A stretch of 64,000 bases of DNA from Colias croceus (lineage: Eukaryota; Arthropoda; Insecta; Lepidoptera; Pieridae). Shown here piece by piece: positions 11,001 to 22,599 of the stretch. Under the pieces are notes generated by a model that was given only the letters and a program-made list of their open reading frames with translations, searched no databases and was not told where the DNA came from. The stretch is taken from assembly GCF_905220415.1 (NCBI RefSeq), contig NC_059539.1, positions 7,564,001 to 7,628,000 on the forward strand, read 5' to 3'. Both the position numbers and the translations under genes were made by a program. Within the stretch, counting starts at the first letter, position 1, and each line of letters begins with the position of its first letter.

Positions 11001-14000
11001 AGGGTCCTCAAAATATTAGCGTATGCTGTTACTTTTATAGTAGTACTTGCTTCTGGAGTCATTGCAAAAGGACTTGTACTTTTTATGACCTCGCAATTAA
11101 AAAAAGATAGGAGATTAGCTTATTGTAATAGAAATTTAGGTAAGAATTTTAACATTTTTGTTATCTTAAATTTAAACAAAGTTAACTAAAATTATACTAA
11201 TTGAATATTGGTATTTTTCAGGTAGGGATAAACAATTTGTAGTTAGTTTACCGGACGAAGAACGAGTGGCGTGGATGTGGGTGATTCTGGCAGTTTTCGC
11301 TATTCCGGAAGTTGGAACTCTCATTAGATCAGTCAGAATATGTTTCTTCAAATCAGTAAAGAAACCGAAGAGCATACACTTCGTAGTGGTAAGAATAAAT
11401 TACGCATATACTTTCATTTTTCTATGCTGATTAGATTAAATTATTCACTTCGTATCATCTTATGAATTCTTTCTCTTTTAAGTGTATTAATTATTCAAAA
11501 TCTCACGTGTTGTGTTCTATTTTCAGGTGTTCATAGCGGAATCGCTTCATACGATAGGCTTGGCGTTACTAGTTTTCAAAGTACTGCCAGAGATAGATGT
11601 CGTAAAGGGAGCGATGATAACGAATTGCATGTGCATAGTGCCAGCTATACTCGGCTTACTGTCCCGCAACTCGCGAGATTCGAAACGCTTTGTGAAAGTT
11701 ATAGTCGACATAGCCGCCATTGTCGCGCAAGTGACTGGCTTTATTGTGTGGCCGCTGCTCGAGAACAAACCGGTGCTATGGCTGATTCCGATTTCGGCTT
11801 TGTGTATATCTCTGGGTTGGTGGGAAAATTACGTGACCCGACAGAGTCCGATTGGTAAGATCGAACGCAACAATACCTTTACAACTGATTGTTTCCAAAC
11901 GTTGCATAAATAGACTTAATTATGGTTTCGCTTCGCAGGTATCATAAAAAGTTTAGGCCGAGTGAAGGAGGAATTGAACCAAACACGCTATTATACGTAC
12001 AGATTTGTATCCGTGTGGAAAATTATTCTATTCTCTGTTTGCATATTAATGTGCATTTGGATGGATGGTGATAATCCGGCAATGTTCTTCCAGTTGTTCA
12101 ATGAGGGTTTTGGACCACATAATATCGTCGTTGAAGAGGTAATTTAGCTTCTAAGTATCACTTTTTACAATATCTTTTATAGATCTAACTTCATAAATAA
12201 AGATTCGATCAATTTTTACGATCTCAAAAAACAATTTAACAAAGACAATAACTTCCGTGTATAAAATTTCATATCTAAGATTTCCATTTTATTTCTAGGT
12301 ACAAGTTCAACTAGGAGGAACAATAATTCCAGACTTGGCAAATGCAACATTAACAGGCGACTCCGTAGAAGTAGCGGCTGTATACAAATCAGCATTTTAT
12401 GTTCTACTGATACAAGTTTTCGCCGCTTACTTCTGTTACATTTTCGGAAAGTTTGCGTGCAAAATTCTTATCCAAGGTTTCAGTTATGCCTTCCCGATCA
12501 ATTTGGTTATACCAGTTGTGGTGAACTTCCTGATCGCAGCATGTGGCTTACGAAATGGCGACACCTGTATATTCCATGGCACTATACCCGATTACTTGTT
12601 CTTTGAAAGTCCACCAGGTAAAGTTTTAATCATAATTGAAATACCATTTCCATTAAACATAAAAAATCTATAAATAAATCGAATTTAAAACCTTATTTGA
12701 AAGAATATAAATTAATACCTTGTTAAAAGCGAATTTTAATGACTTGATTTACAACTATAATAACAAATTGTTCTCAATTTCAGTTTTCAGTCTCAGTGAT
12801 TTTATATCCCGTCAAATGGCGTGGGTTTGGTTATTATGGCTTCTATCCCAAACTTGGATAAGTATTCACATTTGGACTCCAAAAGCGGAACGTTTGGCAT
12901 CTACTGAAAAACTGTTCGTACTTCCCATGTACAATGGTTTATTGATTGATCAAAGCATGGCGTTTAATAGAAAACGTGACGATCAAAAAGATGTTAAAAC
13001 TGAGGTATGATTTATTCCACACATAACCTACAATTAATTATTCGAAATAACGATAAATCTAATGATTTTTCCCGTTTTCAGGATCTAGCTGAAATAGAAA
13101 AGGAGAAAGGTGATGAATACTACGAAACTATATCAGTTCACACGGACAATACTGGATCATCTCCCAAGACCGTGAAGTCATCAGACTCGATCACCAGGAT
13201 ATACGCATGCGCTACTATGTGGCACGAAACGAGAGACGAGATGATGGAGTTCTTGAAGTCTATCCTTCGGTTGGATGAAGATCAGTGTGCAAGACGTGTC
13301 GCACAGAAGTACTTAAGAGTAGTTGACCCAGATTACTACGAATTCGAAAGTGAGTTCTTTTTAAAATATATATTTAGTAAAATACCTCTTATATTTTATT
13401 TCAAATGGATTTAAAACGTAATTGTATTTTTATCAAAGTACTTTTTTTTAATTCAAATCTTAATAAGTGAGTTGAGTGTTTTGCATCATACTTCTTTTGT
13501 AACGAATTAATAAATTTAAACTTGTTCATAATTATGTAACACATAACTCATATAACCTGTATAATATTTCAGCGCATATTTTCTTGGACGACGCCTTCGA
13601 AATCTCTGATCACAGTGACGATGATTCGCAAGTAAATAGATTCGTGAAACTTTTTGTGGACACAATTGATGAAGCAGCTTCTGAAGTACATCAGACGATT
13701 ATACGTGTACGACCACCCAAGAAATATCCTGCACCATACGGAGGTAGATTGACATGGGTTCTTCCTGGAAAAACGAAAATGATTTGCCATTTGAAGGATA
13801 AGTCGAAAATTCGTCACAAGAAACGTTGGTCACAGGTGACAATTTAAACTCTCAAAATAGTATGTAGTTAAAATATTTTCATGAAATATTAAATACCAAA
13901 TTAATTCCAGGTGATGTACATGTACTACCTTTTGGGATACCGTCTAATGGAGCTGCCGATATCCGTTGACCGTAAAGAAACAATGGCCGAGAATACGTAC

Positions 14001-17000
14001 TTGCTAACGCTTGATGGAGATATTGATTTCCAGCCTCACGCTGTCCGTTTGCTTATCGATTTAATGAAGAAGAATAAGAACTTAGGTGCAGCTTGCGGTC
14101 GTATTCATCCTGTCGGATCAGGTACTACATACAAATAAAAAAGTGAAGTCCCATGTCCCCGTAGTGGGGTAAGGGGCAGATGCATTATGCATACATCTGT
14201 TTCACTGATCGATTTTTCTTTAGGGACAAGTAGGTGATCAGCCTTCTGTGTCCTACCAGACCGAGACATTGTTTTTTTTTTCTTCGTCTCCACCGGGAAT
14301 CGAACCCAGGACCCCTCGGTTCTACGCTCACGCGTCAACCACTGTACCAAGGAGGTGGTCACATACAAATAGATTCATCTTATTATATTTTCATACTGCT
14401 AGAGTTAACTCAATAGTAATATATTTATATATTTTTACAGGACCTATGGTGTGGTATCAATTGTTCGAGTACGCTATTGGTCATTGGCTGCAAAAGGCGA
14501 CAGAACACATGATTGGCTGCGTACTCTGTAGTCCTGGATGCTTCTCTCTGTTCAGAGGAAAAGCTTTGATGGACGATAACGTTATGAAGAAATATACACT
14601 ACGACCCGAAGAAGCTAGACACTTCGTGCAGTACGATCAAGGTAAGTTTTCTATATTCTATAGTATTGGCATTGTATTCATACTAATAGTTGATCCTTGG
14701 TAACGATTAATATTTTTAATTTCAGGGGAGGACCGTTGGCTTTGTACACTACTTCTACAGCGAGGTTATCGTGTCGAGTATTCAGCTGCTTCAGACGCGT
14801 ACACGCATTGTCCCGAAGGATTTAGCGAGTTTTACAATCAACGTCGTCGATGGGTACCTTCTACTATTGCTAACATCATGGACTTGCTTGCGGACTACAA
14901 ACACACGATCAAAATTAACGACAACATTTCTTCGCCTTACATTGCATACCAGGTAAAGTTTCTTTATAACTAGATAGATAGAATGAGAGAGACCTATTTT
15001 ATATAATAAAGAGCTTAATGTTATTTTAAATGACTTTTTCAGATGATGTTGATGGGTGGTACAATTCTTGGACCCGGAACTATATTCCTTATGTTGGTGG
15101 GTGCCTTCGTGGCTGCTTTTAGAATCGACAATTGGACCTCTTTCGAATACAACTTATACCCGATATTGCTGTTTATGTTCGTTTGCTTCACGATGAAGTC
15201 AGATATTCAGGTACGTGACAAATATCCTACTTAAATCATACATAAAATATTTTATTAATTAAAAGTATAATTAATCACAGATCAACTTGTTATAATAATT
15301 GTTTAATTTAAATTTCAGTTGCTGGTTGCACAAATTCTTTCAACTGCATATGCTATGATAATGATGGCTGTAATCGTCGGTACTGCGCTTCAATTAGGCG
15401 AGGACGGTATAGGGTCGCCATCTGCTATTTTCTTGATATCGCTCTCGAGTTCATTCTTTATAGCTGCCTGTTTACATCCCCAAGAATTTTGGTGTGTTGT
15501 ACCGGGCACTATTTATCTTCTTTCTATACCTTCCATGTACTTGCTACTTATTTTATATTCTATTATCAACCTTAATGTCGTATCCTGGGGTACTCGAGAA
15601 ATTCAACAGAAGAAAACTAAAAAGGTAAACCTTTCACCTCTATTATTCTATATTCTCTATATGATGTTTTTTAGAATTATTATCTTTATCTATAAATATT
15701 TTAATGCTTTATTCCAGGAAATTGAAGCCGAAAAGAAAGCAGCAGAAGAAGCCAAAAAGAACGCAAAACAGAAGTCATTGCTCGGCTTCCTTCCGGGTAT
15801 GAACAGTGAAGAAGAAGAGGGCTCCATCGAATTTTCTTTCGCAGGCTTATTTAAATGTTTGCTGTGCACACATCCTAAGAGCAACGAAGAAAAAGTACAA
15901 CTTCTGCACATCTCGTCAACACTCGAAAAATTGGAAAAGAAGTTGGAAAATGTAGAAAGGTAAGCTGCAATACTGATATCACTACGAAAATATTTAGCAA
16001 GGATATGACGTTATAATTGTTTATAAATTTCTAGAGCAATCGATCCACATGGCCAATCGAGAGGACGGAAATTATCTGTCGGGCTCAGAGGAAGCACGAA
16101 CGGCGATCCACTGGTAACGGTTGCAGAAGGCGAAGAAGACCATGATTCTGATTCAGAAACAGATACTATGTCTACTGTACCAAGAGTATGTAATCTATAC
16201 AATATAATGTCATAAATACTTTATCTATAACCTTAGATTTATAACTGTTTTGTTTATTGCTATTATTTATTTCAGGAAAAACGTGACGACCTAATCAATC
16301 CATACTGGATAGAAGATCCCGATTTGAAGAAAGGCGAAGTTGATTTCCTAAATCAACAAGAATTAGCGTTTTGGAAAGAGCTTATTGACAAATATATTTA
16401 TCCTATTGATGCTAATAAAGAAGAACAGGTACATTTCCTTTCAAATGCTTTGTGACCGAAAAAAATAAACATCAATAAGTTACGATATGTTTATAGCAGA
16501 GTATAAATAAATTTCATCATGTAGTCGATCATGAACCGAAAAATATATTCATCACATTTGGTCAAATTGTGCTTTTTAATAGTGAAAATGTTGACGAAGC
16601 CAAGATACTAATACATATTTCCTTTCAGTTTTACTCTAGTTATTTTTAAATATTATATGTTTGTAATTCCCAAAATTTTAGGCTCGTATATCCAAGGAAC
16701 TGAAAGAGTTGAGAGACACGTCTGTATTTAATTTCTTTATGGTCAATGCTCTTTTTGTCCTTATTGTATTTTTGCTACAATTGAACAAGGACAACCTTCA
16801 TATTAAATGGCCCCTCGGAGTTAAAACTAATATAACATATGATGAGGCCACGCAAGAGGTAACGTGAAGAACGCCCGATGATCAGCGATCGGCCTTCAAT
16901 GATGACATGGGACTATGACTCCGCGTTTTTAAATCTCCTTTTGCAGGACCCGATCCCCACGACGATAGTCACCATCTCAGTCACCATTGAAAGTTGATAC

Positions 17001-19200
17001 TATTAATGCTTTTTTATGTAATTTTACAGGCTCGAATTGCACGTGATTTGTTAGAGCTTCGCAATAAATCAGTTTTTGCGTTTGTCATGTTCAATGCTTT
17101 ATTTATATTGATAGTATTTTTATTACAACTCAACAAAGATCAACTCCACGTGATTTGGCCTTTGGGAGTAAAGACAAACATAACGTACATCGAGGAAACA
17201 GGCGAGGTATAGCCAAATTTTTCAAAGTTTGTGTGTCTACGCAAGTCTAACGACCTTTCTCTAACCGGTCTCTTTCGGGATGGCACACCCAGCATGAAGA
17301 TCCAGTTATCTTCTACACCGAAAACTAAACAATTAAGTGTCACTTAATAAATGATCACATTCTTCCTAAAATCCAAGGCCTTTAAGCATTCCATACTTTG
17401 GTGAAGTATGGAACAGAATCGATACAACGAAAATGTATTTTTCCTGAATTCTGATCTGAAAGGCCACAAGATAAACCTTTATTAATCGCACTACCCAATA
17501 CCTTGTACTGTCACCTTTGGTCTGTTTTCTTTGGTGGTGGAATTTCTTCCATTAAATTTCGCGTGTGTGTTAACACGGTCTATGGTACCCTGAGAATGTT
17601 CATTCCTACACGATGGTGTTTTGTTTAACATAGCAAATATTTAAATTTATTTTCTCTTTGTAATTCATAACAATATTTTTGAATTGTACTCTTTGTAAAA
17701 ATAAAAGTATAAATTAAGTATATTATTGGATTATATTATAATCATCTCAAAGGAATACGGACTACGGCAAATACATATGCACCCACCCGTGTTGTATGAT
17801 AATATTAAGTTGATTTCGATTTTTAACCACTCTTATCTGTTTGTGAGTTATTTGTAACTCGAGTTGTTGTATATAAAAATGTGCATTTTGGAAGTAATTT
17901 AAAAGCGCAGTGGAAATGGTGCTAATATATATCTGCTTAATAATTATTGCTTGCGAAAAATTGACACGCAAAATCAGCAATTAACATTGTTTTAATTATT
18001 CTAGGTGCTCATTTCAAAAGAATATTTGCAACTTGAACCGATTGGTTTGGTCTTCGTGTTCTTCTTTGCCTTAATTTTGGTTATTCAATTTTCGGCTATG
18101 TTGTTCCATAGATTCGGAACAATATCACACATATTAGCATCGACAGAATTAAACTGGTTCTGTACTAAAAAGGTAACCTTTTAACATTTTCTAATAGTTA
18201 ACTGTAATAGAGGGAGTTTGTAATTTTAATTTGGCTCATATATTTTACAGTCTGAAGACCTATCACAAGATGCATTGCTGGATAAGAATGCTATAGCAAT
18301 AGTGAAAGATTTACAAAAGCTCAACGGACTAGACGATGAGTATGATAACGATTCAGGATCGGGTCCGCAAAATGTGGGTAGGAGGAAAACGATACACAAT
18401 TTAGAAAAAGCGCGGCAGAAGAAGAGAAATATTGGAACATTGGACGTTGCATTCAAGAAGCGTTTCTTCAATATGAATGCAAACGATGGTCCAGGTACGC
18501 AATCAGAAAGCATAAAAATGAATCAAATATACGTATATATTTTACCATAAAAAATATCAATGATATTGTGTTTTTAGGTACACCAGTATTGAATAGGAAG
18601 ATGACCCTGCGCAGAGAAACATTGAAAGCCTTGGAAACAAGAAGAAATTCTGTTATGGCTGAAAGAAGGAAATCACAAATGCAAACACTAGGCGCTAATA
18701 ATGAATATGGAGTAACAGGAATAGTATGTTTAAACAATTTAAGAAAATGTGTTACACGTCATATGACATCTTTGCCTTAGATCGTCAATCCTGTAATGAA
18801 GCGAAACTATTTCTATAAAATAATGGCCGTAGGAGTCATATCTGGGGAAGAACTACTAGCTCAAGATACCAAGGTCTCCTCAAGGATACAAATAATTTTC
18901 TGATGGCTATACTGTTACGACTTTTGAAAGCGTACAATTTATTATTTAGTAGTTACCTGCAAAAAGTGTTACAATAATAATGCATGCAATTTTTAATTTC
19001 AGTTGAACAACAACCACGGTGTTGGACCACGCCACCGAACTTCGACGGCCAACATTTCAGTGAAAGACGTTTTCGGAGAACCAAATGGTGGAATGGTCAA
19101 CAGAGGTTACGAGACCACCCTAGGGGATGAAGACGACAGCAATTCTATGAGATTGCAGCCGAGACAGAACCAAGTCTCATTCCAAACAAGATTTCAGTGA
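4924..19200 (+). CDS. CHS1: Chitin synthase 1 (class A), 22 coding exons
   Basis: CHS1 is the membrane processive glycosyltransferase that polymerises UDP-N-acetylglucosamine into chitin for cuticle and trachea. Exons, all GT-AG with matching phases: 4924-5018 (2a), 10895-11139, 11222-11388, 11527-11854, 11939-12138, 12299-12617, 12784-13004, 13082-13349, 13573-13835, 13911-14121, 14441-14641, 14726-14952, 15043-15210, 15319-15624, 15718-15959, 16035-16185, 16276-16428, 16682-16858 (19a) or 17030-17206 (19b), 18005-18172, 18251-18494, 18578-18723, 19003-19200. The product is 1,565 aa, the usual length for lepidopteran CHS1. Visible motifs are CATMWHE (568-574), LDGD (736-739), EDRW (841-844), QRRRW (878-882), a five-helix membrane block (916-1058), SWGTRE (1060-1065), a charged coiled coil from 1074 that is typical of class A, and two C-terminal helices (about 1266-1290 and 1325-1350). 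No break or frameshift was seen. It is the orthologue of Drosophila kkv. Confidence 0.96.
5043..5349 (-). mobile_element. tRNA-derived SINE with 8-bp target duplication
   Basis: On the minus strand the element begins with a tRNA-like head carrying an A box (TGGCTCAGTGGT) and a B box (GTGGTTCGAGACC). It continues through a body common in Lepidoptera (the cccactgctgggacacgggcctcc block) and ends in a GAT-repeat tail. Direct repeats ctcctaat flank it at 5035-5042 and 5350-5357. It sits 16 bp inside CHS1 intron 2, directly behind the exon 2a donor. Confidence 0.8.
5409..5575 (-). mobile_element. Short non-autonomous Helitron (TC...CTAG)
   Basis: On the minus strand the element starts A|TCTTAATATATATAAATC at 5575 and ends GGACGG-CTAG|T at 5412-5409, fitting the Helitron rule of TC at one end, CTRR at the other, and insertion between A and T. 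A GGGCGAAGCCG-type palindromic block precedes the 3' end. A related copy in the opposite orientation lies at 26317-26494. Confidence 0.7.
5576..5782 (+). mobile_element. 5'-truncated non-autonomous Helitron
   Basis: Plus-strand sequence ending GGGCGAAGCTGCGGGCGAAAAG-CTAG|T at 5782 belongs to a second Helitron subfamily (compare 50583-50793 in reverse). It includes the common phrases TACTAAACCGATTACAATGAAATTT and GGTTTCATCCCGGAAATCCC, here broken up to stay short. The 5' part is lost where it abuts the element at 5409-5575. Confidence 0.6.
5783..9229. other. CHS1 intron 2 interior, no gene seen
   Basis: This is AT-rich intronic DNA without a supported exon. Near 8049-8220 there is a stretch opening CCGACTTCAAAAAAGGAGGA, a widespread lepidopteran repeat phrase. 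Somewhat GC-richer islands at 6535-6665, 8560-8640 and 8865-8935 stand out from the background and could be regulatory or older insertions. Confidence 0.5.
9354..9392 (+). promoter_or_regulatory. Candidate core promoter for the CHS1 2b transcript
   Basis: A TTATACC box at 9354 lies about 35 bp before a GACAGTGTTC initiator-like site near 9387-9392, 40 bp upstream of the 2b start codon. Just upstream, 9230-9310 is a GC-rich island in an AT-rich intron. This is consistent with an internal promoter, but it is judged by motif alone; a 3' splice site at the same CAG (9388-9390) is an alternative reading. Confidence 0.35.
9433..9542 (+). CDS. CHS1: CHS1 exon 2b (alternative first coding exon)
   Basis: An ATG at 9433 opens 36 codons plus two bases and ends exactly at a GTATCC donor at 9543. 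The phase matches exon 2a, so splicing to exon 3 keeps the frame and gives a 1,570-residue protein with a different cytosolic N terminus (MSEHDRKIYYERHDLEEP...). A TAG two codons upstream, in frame, fixes the start. Alternative 2a/2b transcripts with separate promoters are known for lepidopteran CHS1 (Bombyx, Ostrinia). The peptide is tyrosine- and asparagine-rich, unlike the acidic 2a. The assignment is from phase, position and the known gene model. Confidence 0.75.
14138..14360 (-). mobile_element. tRNA-derived SINE in CHS1 intron 11, 11-bp target duplication
   Basis: On the minus strand the head starts near 14360 with an A box (TGGTACAGTGGTTGA) and a B box (GGGTTCGATTCCC), then a poly-A/T-interrupted body. 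Direct repeats acatacaaata lie at 14127-14137 and 14361-14371. It is a different family from the SINE at 5043. It starts 16 bp beyond the donor of exon 11 and ends 80 bp before exon 12. Confidence 0.85.
16682..16858 (+). other. CHS1: CHS1 alternative exon 19a
   Basis: A 177-nt, phase-0 exon encodes 59 residues: a short lead with charged residues, one membrane helix (FNFFMVNALFVLIVFLLQL) and an extracellular TNITY glycosylation sequon. It is homologous along its length to 17030-17206. Mutually exclusive use of such a pair at this position is established for insect CHS1 genes. Confidence 0.9.
17030..17206 (+). other. CHS1: CHS1 alternative exon 19b
   Basis: This 177-nt exon is a tandem duplicate of 19a after a 171-bp intron, with the same phase and length. 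It differs mostly in the first third (RIARDLLELRNKSVFAFVMF versus RISKELKELRDTSVFNFFMV) and shares the membrane helix and the TNITY sequon. It would replace 19a in the alternative isoform. Confidence 0.9.
17389..17413 (+). other. Intronic hairpin downstream of exon 19b
   Basis: A perfect 10-bp stem TTCCATACTT / AAGTATGGAA closes a 5-nt loop, 183 bases beyond the 19b donor. It lies inside the 798-bp intron 19. A role in choosing between 19a and 19b is possible but unproven. Confidence 0.4.
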
Positions 19201-19594
19201 ACATCAACTGTAGGGTAGACGATAGCAAACCATAACGTTCTATCAGACGCATCTAAATATGTATATGTATTTCTTTTATCTTACTGAAATATGTTCTGTT
19301 CCAAAAGTTTGCTATCACTACTAACGGAAGATGCTAAATTACGAAATATATCAACGCCTAGTTAATGCAATCGTGGATACTCATTTTAGAATAGTTACTA
19401 TTTACTGAAATTAATTCTTAGGACATTATGACTACTTGTGATATTTTAAGAGATTTGTCTGAATTTTTTTATGACATAGAAACACAATTACATAATAATT
19501 GTGTCGATTCTGAATTATTATTTTATATTAAATGTATAAGAATGTACACTGCCACATGAACTTTACAATGAATAATTTTTATATGACATATCTA

Positions 19595-19600
19595 AATAAA
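19595..19600 (+). terminator. CHS1 polyadenylation signal
   Basis: AATAAA lies about 395 nt after the stop codon, followed by a second overlapping AATAAA and a T-rich stretch (19619-19635). It is the first good signal in the 3' region and implies a 3' UTR of about 0.4 kb. Confidence 0.6.
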
Positions 19601-19959
19601 TAAAATAATTTTGAAAGTTGTTCTTTTATTTTATTAATATTTCAATGTGCTTCCGTTGTACATAGTTTCAAATTATTCCATGTTTTGAGCAACTAGACTG
19701 ATCAGACTCAGTTTATATCACTCTGTATTTTCATATAGATGAAATTTATATTGAATTGCATTGTTGCTTACCACATTGACTTTTTGTATTACCAAAACGA
19801 CTGTTAATTTTTTAAATTAAAAGCAAATGACGTAAACTACAGTGTGCGATAAAGCAAAGTAGACAATGTTATAAATCTAATGAAAATAAACCATTGATTG
19901 AGGGTCTTTTCCTCTAGTGTAGATGTTACATCTTACAATCTGTTTACAAATAAAGTGGC

Positions 19960-21311
19960 TTAGTTTTCTAAAAATGATACAAATTCTGTGAGTTTGAAAA
20001 GCTGGTCTTCACTGGAAGTATGCAATGGTGCGGGCTGGACTGGAGGCGCTGGGTTCACAGTGACCCCATCATCATTTATCTCCCACTTTCGATCCCTGCA
20101 TATTTGTAGAACTGCTTCCTTGCTCAAGCCAGTCATTGAGACAACAGTCTCTATAGAAATGGAACTGTATGACCGTCCTATCAAAGTGAATGCTGTTTCA
20201 CGAACTTTTTCTGTAAGATAATTTAAATTGTATAAGATTCTATATTAGTGTATAAAAATGTTATTCTATTGGATAATTTGGATTTAAAAGTCTTTACTGA
20301 AATTTTGTTTTCAACAACACCTTAGGTATTATGTAAATGGCAGTAATTAATAAAGCAATCTATGGAAGATCCTGGTAAAGGTAGTTCTTATGTTTATTAT
20401 GTCATTATAACAAACTGCTATGATCGTAAAAGTTATAAACCTATGAAATTATATTGCATCTTTTTAAATGTCACACAATATTATTAATATTGTTTTCAAC
20501 CTACCTGTAACCTAGCATATACCAGACCACAACCTATTTTTTTTCTTTAAAAATGAAAGCAAAATTATGTAGTAATTTGTGTCAAAGGGCAGCTAACTTC
20601 ATACCAATTTACATATTCTGATTTATAACAGAATTATTAGCCTTATTTAATATTCTTAAATATGTATTTTACCTTCTAATGCCCTCATTATAGTAGCAAC
20701 TGGTTCAACCCAATGGTACGCAGCAAGGGCTTGGTAAGTTCGCGGCAGATCTTTTTTCCACATTTTCTGTCCAACTGTCCATACGGCTGCTAATTCTGGA
20801 TTGCTTGATGTTATGTTCTGAGGTATTCTTTTCCATAGAAATTTTGCATTACATCTACAAAACAATTATTATAATCACTTCAAACTATGATCAAAATAGC
20901 AATTACTTACCATTATTATCTAAGCATCTTTTTGATAGGTATCAACCAACTTTTGAAATTTAGAAATATACTCCAATGTATGAAATAAAATTAAGTCACA
21001 GTAATTTAAAAAGAAAATTAGAAATAAGATTAAGAACCATTTTTTTTTGTGTTATTTAGATACTTACAGATCATTCTGATATAAATATATTGCTAGTAAT
21101 TGTGCATAATTGGCTGCTGAAGTAACTCCGTTAGGGGCCTGCAAATTGATAAAAAATCTACTTTATTTTTGTATTTATTGGTTCTTAAAAGCGTAATAAC
21201 TTATTTGGATATTAATATCTACTACTTCTGCCTAGATGTGTGATAATGTTAACTCACCTCAAGCTCCTGTTTTTCTAAATCTAAACAAAGCTTATCAAAG
21301 TTCGTAATCAT
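19960..21311 (-). CDS. CSN8: COP9 signalosome subunit 8
   Basis: Four coding exons on the minus strand join in frame with GT-AG junctions: 21311-21258, 21138-21068, 20854-20673 and 20210-19960, giving 185 residues. That is close to Drosophila (about 180) and a little short of vertebrate CSN8. CSN8 is the small PCI-domain subunit of the signalosome, which deneddylates cullin-RING ligases in nucleus and cytosol. The C-terminal winged-helix part is clear: a run of short helices, SIETVVSMTGLSKEAV, a W-containing turn (DRKWEINDDG), a proline-rich linker and the family's typical ending LTEFVSFLEN. The gene is convergent with CHS1; the two polyadenylation regions lie within a few hundred bases. No defect was seen. 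Confidence 0.88.
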
Positions 21312-21455
21312 AATTTTAATATTTAGCACTTCTGGGGCAGTATAGAATTAAAATGATGATAAACACAATGCTTTATTTAAATCTGTAATGTTAATTGTTA
21401 TCCAAAATAAAAAATTCGGCACCAAACCCGAGGAATATAGGTACACAAAAACATA

Positions 21456-21515
21456 TGTCAGACACGATCTGTCATATGTCACTTGTCAGCTACAGGCTGT
21501 CATACTCGTCTGTCA
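21456..21515. promoter_or_regulatory. Cluster of six TGTCA motifs upstream of CSN8
   Basis: TGTCA occurs at 21456, 21470, 21477, 21484, 21498 and 21511, all in the same orientation, within 60 bp and 145-205 bp upstream of the CSN8 ATG. Three of the gaps are 7 bp or multiples of it. No TATA box is evident. TGACA (the complement) is the core bound by TALE homeodomain proteins such as Homothorax, but the factor here is unknown. Confidence 0.4.
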
Positions 21516-21829
21516 TAAGCTTTTTTATTAAGATATATAATAGCCTGGTAACGAGACCTTTAGGCTAATATCATATGCTGTAGCCGCGCGCCGGTAGCAC
21601 AAAGATCTGGTCAGATTACAACTAAATATACCTACAATAGTTTTCGGAAGAACGAGAACCGAAAGATAGTTCCACACTGAAAGAAGAAACGAATCGCCTA
21701 GTGCGTAGGTGGGATGAAAATGAAAAGCCGAGTCACCCAATGAATTTTGTAACACGCCTAGCAGTAGTTACGCTGCCGCGTGCCAGTTGTAAGAAAAAAG
21801 AAGCATGCTTCCACTTCCCACTGCAAAAA

Positions 21830-22230
21830 TAATTTCATTAGATTAGTGTACGGATGCCTTTCCACCTGAGATGTGCTATGCTGTTGTTGCTGCAGATAGA
21901 TGCGTATTATCGACCAATCATATTCATTATTACACATAGCGTAGCACAGTTGGAAACGGTCTCAGTTAAGACATGCTTTTTATCCTGGATAAAAAAAAGA
22001 TTCGTGCTATGAATGTGTGCTATAGATGCGTGCTATGGTTGCGTGCTATGGATGTGTGCTATAGACGCGTGCTCTGGATACGTGCTATGTGTAGAGCGCC
22101 TACTATCAATAGGTACATCGAGATGCGCATCTAACTCTCACTGCTACATAGCTTAGCATTGGTGGAAACGGTCACATACCTAGCTTCATAGCTCTTACAT
22201 TTTCGTAGCAAAGCAACAAAGTATATCTCT
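21830..22230. mobile_element. Probable MITE with inverted GTGCTATG-type arms
   Basis: Phrases such as TTTCCACCTGAGATGTGCTATG (split: TTTCCACC, GAGATGTGCTATG) at 21858 recur inverted near 21940-21960 and 22135-22170 (CATAGCTTAGCATTGG, GGAAACGGTC). They bracket a minisatellite at 22003-22093. The pattern resembles a fold-back or MITE insertion; exact ends could not be fixed. Confidence 0.4.
22003..22093. repeat. 13-bp minisatellite, 7 copies
   Basis: Seven head-to-tail 13-bp units of the form CGTGCTATGGATG span exactly 91 bp, with one to four substitutions between units and no indels. Confidence 0.85.
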
Positions 22231-22378
22231 GATGGAACTGGCCACCCACAGCTACCCAACTTATTTACAAAATCCGTCACTGATTTAGTGAATATTGTAC
22301 CTAACCACTTCTTAAGTCTAGTATGTAGATATGAGTGAATTTTTGTCATCTAGTTACCTATGTATCTATTCTATCAAA

Positions 22379-22450
22379 TCATCATCATCATCATCATCAG
22401 CTCATATAAGTTCCCACTGCTGCAGGGATACGGGCCTCCTGTGAGAGTAT
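22379..22450 (-). mobile_element. SINE tail fragment
   Basis: ATCATCATC repeats followed by the cccactgctgcagggatacgggcctcct block match the 3' part of the SINE at 5043-5349. The tRNA-like head is missing, so this is a truncated copy in the same orientation. Confidence 0.65.
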
Positions 22451-22599
22451 CTATAATCTATCAAATAAAAAATCTAAAAATAAAAACAGCTTTGAATAGA
22501 ATTTGCCTAACTATTTCCTTTTTGTCCATTTACCTACCATTAAAAATAAAGAAAATAAAACGCTTTATATTAAATAAAAGTATTTTAAACACTATACTT

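Noticed and set aside
13569..13817. Minus-strand open frames across CHS1 exons (also 11547-11768, 15690-15911)
   Set aside because: They are shadows of CHS1 coding exons, whose splice phases and motifs are unambiguous.
14280..14358. A possible tRNA gene with A and B boxes
   Set aside because: The tRNA-like part is the head of a SINE with an 11-bp target duplication; it continues into a non-tRNA body.
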